From Hygrocybe punicea (Eukaryota > Basidiomycota > Agaricomycetes > Agaricales > Hygrophoraceae): 64,000 bases of DNA. Of this stretch, positions 22,562-31,202 are shown piece after piece. The position numbers and the translations under genes are program-made. How positions within the stretch are numbered: the stretch's first letter is position 1; each line of letters starts with the position of its first letter. The stretch lies in the NCBI GenBank assembly GCA_963556145.1, contig OY744472.1, positions 3,782,001-3,846,000 of the forward strand, read 5' to 3'. Below the pieces are notes generated by a model, which saw only the letters and a list, made by a program, of their open reading frames with translations, did not search any database and had not been told where the DNA came from.

Positions 22562-23679
22562 GCGGCCGCGTGCCCAAACGAACCCCAGTCCAGCCCAGCT
22601 GCTGCCGCCACGTCACCAACGAACCTGAAGCACCGTGAAGCACCACCAGCACCTCAGCCGCAATCCCAACATACGGCCCTGCCCCCGTTGACCCAGAAAC
22701 CACGGACGCCAATGCCGGCGTGTACGAACGTGCCCCAGCCAAACCCATCTGCGACCGCCACGTCACCACCAATGCCGATGCGTCGGTACACGCCCCACAC
22801 CCCGTTACCACCCCAGAACGCATCGATAAAACCCACACCACGCCCCCGAAGTCCAACAACACCCCAAAACGCGTCGAAAAGAGCCCTAGAGACGCCCCGC
22901 GCGCCAGTTGTGCCCCAGGGTGCCCCACGAACGCGAACAGAGATGCCCCAAAACGCGCCGCAAGTGGCCCCACAGACGCCCCATACCTGAACAAAACCCC
23001 AGAACACCTCGCAAACGCACCCTGGCACCCCCCAACATGATATACCACCCCCCCAAGTGCTACCATCGGCCCCCATTTTTGTATCTCAACTTAGTATATA
23101 TAAACGCGATTTTTCAGACTTATGCACAGGTGCTCGACCATGGAGCAGCACCCGCCGCCGTAACCATCGCCTGTTACCCCAACGCCATGCCCGTCACCTG
23201 TTTTCCAACCCAGCCGTACAGCAACCTTGCCAACTAGCCCCCACCGAAGTTATCCCACCGATCGCACCGCCCCCACAACTCGTCGATGCAGGTACTCAGA
23301 CTATGGAAGATGAACGGCCGACAATCTTCCCCGTATCGACATCGTATGGTCCTGTCCACTCATCGATAGCACTTGCCCTCGGTGTGGCCATCCCATTTGT
23401 GATTGATCGATCATGGGCTATAGCCAAGCTTGCATGGGCCCAGGAATCGACTCACGGTACACCCTCTTAGAGCTTCTTCCCCCAGATGTGAACATTATGC
23501 TACATGTTCTCATGGAGATTGTACACCCTCAGCGTGGCAACCACGACCCACTCTTAGGACCCCTCTTAGCACCGGTGATAGTGAGGATAGTAGATGAGTG
23601 GGTGGAGTTTTAGGGAGGATGAGATTTTCAGAGGCAGGAGATGTGTGCGAGGGCGCACACCATTGTGGAGGGCGGTACC

Positions 23680-23839
23680 TGCAGCAGTAGCTGCTAGCCC
23701 CTAGGACCCAGAGACCCTTAGCTGGTAGATTCCCTTTCCTGTAGTAGCTTAGTCATCCATCCTTGGGTTTCCTCAGCTTTCCCCTCCCAGCCGCGGCTCC
23801 CCCTGAGCTCTTCCCTGAGGTCTGGAGATTCCCCCTCCA
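23680..23839 (+). repeat. 3' LTR of element L
   Basis: Direct copy of 21598-21758. It is followed at once by CCGTAAACTTCCC, where the WD40 reading frame resumes. Confidence 0.85.
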
Positions 23840-24539
23840 CCGTAAACTTCCCAAATGTGTTGCCTTCGCAGAGGACACTGGGGTTGTCATGGGTGGGAAT
23901 GATCACGGTGCCATCTATGTGTTCAATAAGAGGACTGGTTTGCCGCTCCACATCCTGCATCACCAAGAGCATGGGATGGTGCAAATGATCATGGTAAGCA
24001 TACGAATATTCAGCAGGATGACTTCCGATAACGTTGGTACAGACACATGACCAAAAAGACCAGAGCATGATAGCCAGCACATCGTCCACCAGGTGCGGGG
24101 AACCCTCCATCTGCGTCTGGGTGTGGAAGAATCCTCAGGCAAAACATACAAAGCCAATGGAAGTCTCGATGGGTAATCACTTAATGCAATTGGTAATGCT
24201 GGTGGCGACCATGCTATTCCTTTATCAAAATTTCTTTGGACGTGATTTTCACCTCAGCAAGAGCATCCACCGCAACATCATAGACCCCTGGGTTCACAAC
24301 GTCAAATGGCAGGTCCAGCAACCTGAGACAGTCCATGGGAGTAATGAAAACTTGGGTGAGGCCATGGTTCCATTGATGGCTGCGAAGGTCCACAGGAATG
24401 GTGAAACTTTTAGCGAGGAACAGGTCATTGCGATTATCAAGGGATTGTGGCAGGCTATCACAAGAAAAGAGAAAGAGAAGAGGGATGATGAGCCAGTGAC
24501 CTCCCTGATTGTACCTAAGGATGTGATTTACATTTGAAT

Positions 24540-25440
24540 AAGACGAATGATAAGGGACAGTAGGAATACCATCAGTGTTCACAATCCTGTTTGTGAGCTA
24601 CCCGCTTGCTTTTACAATGAGAACTGGCTCATCCGGCAGACAAACAAGTATATTATACATGTGCTGAAACCAGCAAGGATGAAATTTGTATGGAGGGAAC
24701 TGATGGTCAAATAATACTGTACATAATGTGGTCGAATAATACTGTACATAGTGTGGTCGAATAATGTATTCCACAGGATGGAAATGGTCATGAAATTGAA
24801 TGGAGAAAGGGCAGGATTAAGCTAAACTGACAGAAACACGGCACGGCACAGCTGTTGAGAGGCTGATGAGGAGATGGGAGCACCAGATAAGTTCTCTATG
24901 GCTCAGCTGCTGAGAGTGCCAATAATGAGATGGGAGCACCAGGTATGACACGACAATGGTGAGGAGATGGGCAGGTGCCAGGTAAGTTCTCTATGGCTCA
25001 GCCATTGAGAACTGGATGAGAGCTCTTTGACAACTCAGTCGTGAAGAGCTGGGATGTTTGTCCCTGTTGACGTGTCAGTTTAGTCATATTGTTTTCTGAC
25101 TTAGTCGTGTTCTTTTCTTCAACATTCACCAGTACAAAGTACCAGTGAGCAACTACCCTTCCTAGGTACCCTCATTCACCCATACATAGTACTAGCAAGC
25201 TTACCTTTGGTCTTCCTCGTGGTTGCCTACCTGGTCCCCTTCCTGGTTCCCTCGTGGTCCCCTACTGGTTCAGGTCATGCCCATTGCATCTGGTCTCTGC
25301 CATCATTCGCCTGTACAAAGTACGAGCGAGCTTACCTTTTGGTCCTCCTGGTCCCCTACCTTCATGATCACCCATCTGCCATCCCCATCGACCTCCTAGT
25401 TGTGGTCCTTCACCATTCACCTGTACGAGCCATCTCCTAG
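24540..25440 (+). repeat. Inverted dispersed repeat A, right copy
   Basis: Reverse complement of about 5530-6450 with small differences. It keeps the CTGTACAAAGTAC words and the GAGAACT/CATGAGA internal duplications. At its left end it follows the last WD40 codons directly, and its first bases encode the C-terminal block LPACFYNENW of the fragment at 6289-6720. Confidence 0.7.
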
Positions 25441-25700
25441 GTCTTCTCTCATTATACATGCCCCATCGATCAGCCATTGTATACTGCACCTGTTTGGAGT
25501 GCTGCCACATTAATGTGAATGGCCTTCCATTCTCCTCTTCAGTCGAGAGGACTGCACATCTGGCTCATGTCAGATTGGAACTCGATGCTGATGCAGCCCT
25601 GTCAGGACCAGATGCAACCCTGGATCCCGAAATTTATGCTGTGCAGGTTCTTACTTCGACCCTTTTGGATCCTGCACCTGATCCATTTAACCAGCCTTGA
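25441..25700 (+). pseudogene. Possible N-terminal fragment of a fungal CACTA/TNP2-type protein
   Basis: The plus-strand frame reads IVYCTCLECCHINVNG, then a short stretch, ERTAHLAHVRLELDADA and a Pro/Asp-rich tail to 25700. A paired Cys-X-Cys-X2-Cys-Cys start followed by T..H is how many Agaricomycete CACTA-type transposon proteins begin. Nothing more of such a protein follows. The assignment rests on pattern memory only. Confidence 0.3.
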
Positions 25701-25719
25701 GGACATCACACTTTACCAC

Positions 25720-26013
25720 ACATTCCTTATTAGTCCTTAAGGACTCCTCAAGGATACCTCTGCTAAATTGCAAGGAGTCCTCAAGGAGTCCTTAAGGAGG
25801 CCTAGATTTCCTCACCATAGAAACTTTTTCCTTAAGGAGTTTGTAGGGACTCCTTGGCCCTCCTAAGGACTCCTGACCAAGGAGTGACTAAGGAGTCTTC
25901 AAGGAGTCCTGAGGAGTGTTCCTCCCCAAGGAGTCCTCAAGGAGTCCTGAGGAGTGTTCCTCCTCAAGGAGTCCTCAAGGAGTCCTGAGGAGGATTCCTC
26001 CCCAAGTAGCATT
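25720..26013. mobile_element. MITE O, right copy
   Basis: About 290 bases between ACACATTCCTTA and TAGCATTCCCC. It is filled with AAGGAGTCC/GGACTCCTT palindromic words, some as TCCTTAAGGACTCC. The inverted copy is at 14600-14840 and a partial one at 6735-6845. It has no coding capacity. Confidence 0.7.
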
Positions 26014-26141
26014 CCCCGAAGTTCTCATTACATATTTATTAATTATTATTATTGTTAGTACTAACTAGTATTATTTAATGAGGTGGTATGCCCCAAATTA
26101 GATAGTGGATTGTGGCGGGTTTATATACCTTTATTTGGTGC

Positions 26142-27161
26142 ATGGACCATTTGTGGAAACACATCAACAAACGAGGTCACATGACAATCAACAAACTACC
26201 AGCAACCTCGCGTCTCACCACCACACCAAGCAACAACAGCAACAGCAACAGCAACTTCATGATGTGGACGAACGTAGGTGGCCACGGAGGGGGTGGTGAT
26301 GTGCCCACCCCCGTTTCAGTATGTTTTTATTTTATTTTTCAATTTTGATATTCTGTTACTGACTATTTCCTACGAGGTCCATGCCCACCCCCACAGGAAT
26401 GAGAATGAGAATGAGGATGGGAACGAGAATGGGGACAGGAACGAGAGCAGGAACGAGAACGAGAACAGGGATGGTATGTTTTACATTTTTTAATTTTTAT
26501 ATTCCGTTACTGACTATTACCTACGACATCCACATCCATGAGAACAGGAATGCAATGCGAGCGGGAACCCAAACCCAAACTGGAACAGCAACAGCAACAG
26601 CAACTTCACGCGGACGAATGCAGGCGGCCACAGCGGGGGTGGTAATGTGTCCTCCCCTGCATGGGTATGTTTTTTATTGATGTTTTTGTTTTATATTATG
26701 TTACTGACCATTACCCACGATGCCCATGCCCATGTGAGGGACAGCCAATGGCCAGGAACGACCCCCAGACCACCACGATGCAAACAAGCGGGGAGGAGAC
26801 GGGAACGACAGGAAAGGGGAAGGAGGCCGGACCCCAATGGCAACACCCAGCGCAACAGCAGCAGCGACCACCACGGCAACAGCAGCAGCAGCAATGTGGC
26901 TGCAATAGCTGCAATGGCGACGGCGGCAGCAGCAACAGTGGCAGCAGCAACAGGCAACAGCAGCAGTCCAGCGGCAACAGCAACAGCAATGGCAGCAGCA
27001 GCAGCAACACATGGGCGATGGCGGCAGCAACAGCAGCAGTGGCGACAATGGCAGCAGCGGCACAACAATGGCAGCAACAGGCGGCAGCAGCGACGATGCC
27101 AGATGACGATGACGACACTCCTCCTCTCCCTTCGCCCTTGCCCTCCCTCTCCCTCCTTTGA
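26142..27161 (+). CDS. Predicted spliced Asn/Gln/Ser/Gly-rich low-complexity protein encoded by repeat H'
   Basis: Exons 26142-26318, 26377-26473, 26543-26664 and 26739-27161 join in phase to 273 codons including the stop. Each intron (58, 69 and 74 bases) has GTATGT at its 5' end, CTGAC as branch word and an AG end (CTACGAG, CATGAG, TGTGAG). The product starts MDHLWKHINKRGHMT. It continues with Asn/Ser repeats, DVPTPVS, an Asn/Glu/Arg repeat (NENENEDGNENGDRNE), NSNSNSNFTRTNAGGHSGGG and a Gln-rich region (QQQQRPPRQQQQQQ). It ends in an acidic-Pro tail (PDDDDDTPPLP). No enzymatic domain is seen. Prion-like or nucleic-acid-associated behaviour would be a guess. What is seen is a frame kept through three canonical introns. 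The inverted copy H keeps the introns but apparently not the frame. Confidence 0.45.
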
Positions 27162-27350
27162 CCTTGCCCCCACTCCATCTCCCTCCCTCCCCCCCCCTTC
27201 CCCTTCTCTATCCTTTCCCCTTCCCCCTTCCTTTCCCTCTCCCTTTCCCTTTCCCTCTCCCTTTCCCTCTCCCTTCTCCTCTCCTTTTCTCTCCTGTTCC
27301 CCCTCCTCTCTCCTTTTCCCATTCTTCCTCCTTTCCCCTCTATTTTTTCT
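27118..27350. repeat. C/T-rich tract of H'
   Basis: Nearly pure pyrimidine on the plus strand (CTCCCTTTCCC and CCCTTCC words). The mirrored tract is at 13370-13540. Confidence 0.8.
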
Positions 27351-27399
27351 TCTCCTGTATTAGTTTTAATTGTTTAATGGTAAGAACTGACCTTCAATC

Positions 27400-27800
27400 C
27401 TGTTCAGGACTTTACAGTGTTCAATGGCTCCTTTGAACACTACCAGTCCTTTGAACACCCTAATAGAATTGATTCTGTACTGATTTCTACTGCTAAAAAG
27501 TGTTCTAATTCCTTCAGTGCATCATCTGAACCTATCTGGATATTGATTTTTATTCAGAACCACCAATAAAATTAGAAACTGAATATTCACAAAGCAGAGA
27601 GAAATCTGATCACTCCTTGAACACTAATGTGTTGATCATAAAACATTCAAATATTAACAGATTTCTTGGAAAATTGGTATGAGACGTCTTGAAATATATG
27701 AGCAACTTCTGGTCTGCTCAAATTTTGTTCAAGATAATTGGCTACTTGTGGCATTTTAGGTTAATTTTTTGTGTTCAAAGGAGCCATTGAATACTGTACC
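27400..27800. mobile_element. MITE K, right copy
   Basis: Inverted ends with CAATGGCTCCTTTGAACAC (from about 27423 and, inverted, to about 27787). It matches 12451-12880 in opposite orientation with scattered differences and has no coding capacity. Confidence 0.6.
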
Positions 27801-28515
27801 TGAATTGTATGAGAATGAGTGGCAAATATATGAAACTATTATAAAACAGATAACATTCCCATGTGACTTCTAAACCAAAGACACAATTGAATGAGAAAAG
27901 CAAAATAGCCTGTGAACATGGTGGTTTGAAATTTTTGGCATTGTTCCAATATAATTGCAATTGACTCCTGGCCTTTAAATGATTCATCAGTTCATCCTTA
28001 GAAAGTCCATCTTGTGTTCGTCTTGTACATGTGGACTAGCCAAATTTTGAAAAGGACTGAAGGTGAACTGAAGTTGGACTTCATCTGGGCTTAGTCCATT
28101 TTAGGTGAACTAAAATGGATATTGTGGAGATGGTGGACTCCTACTACATCTCTATTGATCCAAACTTATTGATCAATTGGATTCAACTTGCTGTCAAGTT
28201 GGATCATGTGGTCCTAACCATTATACACATTTTGTGGAGTGGACTCTTACCACTACATTAACCCCCAAGTTAAACACTCTGGTGCCAAAATGGCATAATC
28301 CAGCACCTCTTGAAGAAACAGAAATGAAACTTAAGGAGCATTGTGAGTGTGCTTTTAGCACTTGAAGAAGTGATCTTCTTGTATCCATCTCCAACTCCAA
28401 TGTATGACTCTGAAAGCATATGCGCAGTGGAATACTCAGTTGTGTAGCTTTGAGTTAATTCTCAACAGAATGACTATTAATAATAATAATTTCAAGTGGT
28501 TTTTGCATACTATGT
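27801..28515 (+). repeat. Inverted dispersed repeat B, right copy
   Basis: Reverse complement of 11740-12450, roughly 95 percent alike by eye. It ends at GGTTTTTGCATAC. No gene is supported. Confidence 0.7.
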
Positions 28516-29204
28516 CTTTTATTCATAGTCAAAAGATTATAGAAAAGTAAAAGGAAAAACAGATGAGGGAGTGGACTTTGATGATAATGAAGAAGAAGAG
28601 GCAGATATTGAAATTGACAGGAGGATTGACTGGATTGGAGTGACTGATAACTTTGGTCAATATGACTTGATATTAACTGATATGAGTCAGAATGGGGGTT
28701 CAAACAAATATGCATTCTGGCGAAAGACCCAGGAGATATGTTGTCATCTTTGGAGAAGATAATCCATGGCTTCAAAAAGTGGTTTATAAAACTCAGCCTT
28801 ACGATCAGATCAGAAAGCTGTTGATCCAGTAGAGTCCAATTACTTTATGGCCTTTGATTCATTGATGTGGAAACAATCTGGCCTCTCATGGATTGGTGAT
28901 TGCTTGAGCCCTTGCAACGTATCTTGCCCAGTAACAGTGGGGGAGCCCATGTGCTAAAGGTCCAATCCCAGTGGATGGGCCGAGATGGGCCGAGATAATA
29001 TCCAGACCTATTGGATTGGATGGGCCGAGATGAGCCGAGATATTCTTTTCCCTTCACATTGCATGGGCCCAGAAAGTTAGAAATAATGATTCCCCACTAG
29101 AATTAGATGGGCCGAGTTTAGGTAGGCTATTGATTTCCCAATAGCATTGGGTGGGCCCAAATGGGGTGAGATATTTTTGGCTCAAAACCAAGTAGGAGCG
29201 CCCC
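28516..29204. other. Gene-free stretch with TGGGCCGAGAT repeats
   Basis: A short acidic frame near 28560-28760 (EEEEADIEIDRRIDWIGV) has no support as a gene. From 28975 to 29115 the word GATGGGCCGAGAT occurs about five times with spacing of 12-60 bases. The end (from CGCCCCCACCATTTTCAACC) leads into repeat N2. Confidence 0.45.
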
Positions 29205-30050
29205 CACCATTTTCAACCAAAGGCCTCGAACTTCAACACTAGCCGCGACGGATCGGGCGCGCAGCAATGAATGTGATGGAGGCAACGTGGTGGGTTGCCC
29301 ATGGCAGTGGCGTCGTCAATGGTGTCGTTGTTGTCAAGGTATCATCGCTGGAACTGCTGCCATCACCACCCTCACGCAACTTGATGACGGGACCGATTGG
29401 GACAGCAAAACCCATGACGGGGCTGCTGGGGACATCAAAAATGATGTCCCCCATGTTTTTATTAATGGTGGAATACAGGGAGGGCCGTGGGGGGCCCAAT
29501 GGCGCAGGTGAGTACCCACCCATTCCTGCTCTTTCCCCCATTTAATGACCCCTCCCTGCTCCTCATTTGGGGCCGGGAACCCTCCCCCACCCCTCTCCTT
29601 ACTCCGGTCACCACCCATCTCGTTTACCGGCCACTTCCCCACCACCCACTTCCACCACCCCAGGCTGGCCATCCTTCCCCGCTCCCTGTGTCCTTCCTGC
29701 CCCTCTGGCGCCCTTACCCATCACCAGGACCCGATGCGACACCTCTGTGAAGGTGAGTACCCACCAGTTCAATGGTTAGGGATGACCACGGGTTTGGGTC
29801 AACCCGCGGTATAACCAAAACGGGTTGCGCGGGTATGGGTAGGGTGTTTGGTTTTGTCACCCGTGACCATACCGTGACCCATACCCGCGGTTTGGCGGTG
29901 TGTCAAGGGTTCATCACACAACCACCACAACCACCTCAACGGCTATGACCAAGGGCGAGCAAGCGCGCGGTGACCAGATGACCAACCGGAACAGTCAAAG
30001 GAAGGAGCGGGGAAGCGGCCGGGGGGTGGTGCTCCCGTTTCCCGGCCTAG

Positions 30051-30113
30051 GTAAGTCTCAATTTCTGATCAAGTAATGAACTGTAGCTAACTACGCTATG
30101 ACAACAACAACAG
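30051..30113 (+). other. Intron-like segment in element F
   Basis: CGGCCTAG is followed by GTAAGT at 30051, a GCTAAC branch word near 30087 and a CAACAG acceptor at 30113, about 63 bases in all. It directly precedes the CAACAACGCGT minisatellite. Confidence 0.55.
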
Positions 30114-30114
30114 C

Positions 30115-30530
30115 AGCATGGGGCAACAGCACGCAACGACAACGATGCGTTGCCCTCTCGTCCACCTCGCAGACACGCAACAACAACAACGCGTCGCCCT
30201 CTCGTCCACCTCGCGGACACGCAACAACAACGCGTGCCCCTCTCGTCCACCTCGCGGACAAGCAACAATGACGATGCACCCCCTCTCGTCCACCTCGTGG
30301 ACACGCAACAACAACAACAATGCGTCCCCCGGTCTGGGCCTTTGTCCACCTCGTGGACACGCAACAACAACAACAACATGTCCCCCGGTCCGGGCCTTTG
30401 TCCACCTCATGGACACGCAACAACAACGCGTCCCCCTTCGTCCACCTCGCGGACACGCAACGGCGACAACGGCGACGCGTCCCCCTCTCATCCCCCTCTT
30501 GTCCACCTCGCAGACGCGCTACAACGCGTC
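30115..30530. repeat. Minisatellite with GTCCACCTCGCGGAC core in F
   Basis: About eight units of 45-58 bases share GTCCACCTCGCGGACACGC and ACAACAAC stretches. They are inverted relative to 1-230, and unit order and number differ between the two copies. Confidence 0.85.
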
Positions 30531-31202
30531 CGACGGCACATGCCCCCCTCGTTCCCCATGTTGATCACCTTGCGGACAAGCACGTCGTGTCAATTGACGC
30601 CGGCGCTGCATCTGCAAGGTTGCAGAGCGGAATGGGGGCTGTGGTGGATGGCGGGACACGACGGTACACCACAGGTAAGGTGTACCGTCGTGACCTGTGG
30701 ATGTTCGGGTGCGGTGCGGGTCAAAACCGCCCCAGGTAAGGTGTTCACGGGTACGGGTGCAGAGTCAGCCAAGCCGACCCGTTCAAGACCCGTGGTCATC
30801 CCTATCAATGGTAGCACCCCATGTATTCTTATTTTTTGTTTCTTTTATTTCTCTTTTATTTGCTGTATTATCATGTATATTAGTCTATCTATAGTAAGTA
30901 CAAGAATAAATATATTATATACAAAAAAATCAGCTTGAAAAGACTGGGGGAGAGTGAGTAAGTAGAGCTCACTGTCAGCAACAGCGAGCTCGAGGGTCCC
31001 TGACAGTGGCGGAATGAGCTGGGGCAGCGGCGGAAAGATCCTGAACCTGATCCCCGTTTTGGACAGATATCATTATCTAATCTATGATATACAACTTGTA
31101 GTAACAATGTTCCCAGTATTGCTGGGGATATTGCTGGAGTAGAGAAATAAGGCAATCAAGTCAAACTATACTAGACGGCAACAGGCGTCACCTAGTATCA
31201 TT

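Larger units (their letters stand above)
21598..23839 (+). mobile_element. Short non-autonomous LTR retrotransposon L
   Basis: Two direct repeats of about 160 bases start TGCAGCAGTAGC and end CCCCCTCCA. A primer-binding-like site follows the first and a purine-rich GGAGGGCGG precedes the second. The interior of about 1.9 kb has no reverse transcriptase, integrase or protease. Flanks TCGT and CCGT suggest a 4-base duplication with one mismatch, and the WD40 frame is continuous when the element is removed. The two repeats differ at about five positions, so the insertion is not very recent. Confidence 0.8.
20644..24537 (+). pseudogene. WD40-repeat protein with C-terminal membrane segment, split by an LTR element
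   Basis: Exons read 20644-20764, 20819-21000, 21050-21309, 21364 to about 21407 and about 21452-21597, joined by 49-54 base GT-AG introns whose phases fit. After the LTR element (21598-23839) the frame resumes exactly (MLIR, then KLPKCVAFAED). WD40-type blocks are visible: GHTDAVYWLAVSPNGDLLAS, GGDGIRIWDL, ACIALGTRDRVVQVL, DILIFSLYDGKM, SVTNGFNLYQL, GGNDHGAIYVFNKRTG and SICVWVWKN. A hydrophobic stretch (LMQLVMLVATMLFLYQNF) near the end suggests a membrane anchor. An in-frame TGA lies just before NQFVIDSV in exon 5. Such beta-propeller proteins act as interaction scaffolds; the specific role is unknown. The stop and the insertion make it inactive as read. Confidence 0.75.
26030..27370 (+). mobile_element. 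Repeat H', right copy, carrying a spliced low-complexity gene
   Basis: Inverted counterpart of 13346-14560. It contains three tandem units of 155-191 bases, each with a GGTGGT(G/A)AT-like core, a GTATGT donor (26319, 26474, 26665), a T-rich stretch and GTTACTGAC(T/C)ATT. A CAG/CAA tract and a C/T-rich tract follow. I did not find clear terminal inverted repeats, so the boundaries are those of shared sequence. Confidence 0.65.
29777..30804 (+). mobile_element. hAT-like non-autonomous element F
   Basis: Inverted ends TAGGGATGACCACGGGT and the complement of CCCGTGGTCATCCCTA are flanked by an exact 8-base duplication, TCAATGGT (29769-29776 and 30805-30812). Terminal arrays use ACGGGT/ACCCG words. 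The interior has a GGGGGGTGGTGCTCCCG core, an intron-like segment and a minisatellite. Two further CAGGTAAGG donor-like sites lie at 30675 and 30735. On the plus strand a frame from ATG at 29945 (MTKGEQARGDQMTNRNSQ) crosses the intron-like segment for about 80 codons before a stop. No transposase. Confidence 0.9.
29205..31165 (+). mobile_element. Dispersed repeat family N, copy N2, split by element F
   Basis: The order matches N1 and the palindrome arms. It runs CCTCGAACTTCAACACTAG, TGGTGGAATACAGGGAGGGCC, a donor-like GCAGGTGAGTACCCACC at 29508, a C/T-rich tract and AAGGTGAGTACCCACCAG. After element F come AGCACCCC, TTCATGTATATTAG-like sequence and a GAGCTCACTGT...ACAGCGAGCTC hairpin. The sequences on both sides of F join as in N1. 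No protein function can be assigned. Confidence 0.6.

Noticed and set aside
29777..29960. ACCCGT/GGGTTACCC words as telomere or interstitial telomeric repeat
   Set aside because: They are the terminal arrays of family F with clear inverted ends and target duplication; the fungal TTAGGG repeat is absent.
30150..30938. 262-codon Thr/Asn/Gln-rich frame in element F
   Set aside because: Three overlapping frames of similar length exist over the minisatellite, and this one runs past the element's end into repeat N2, so it cannot be an element gene as such.
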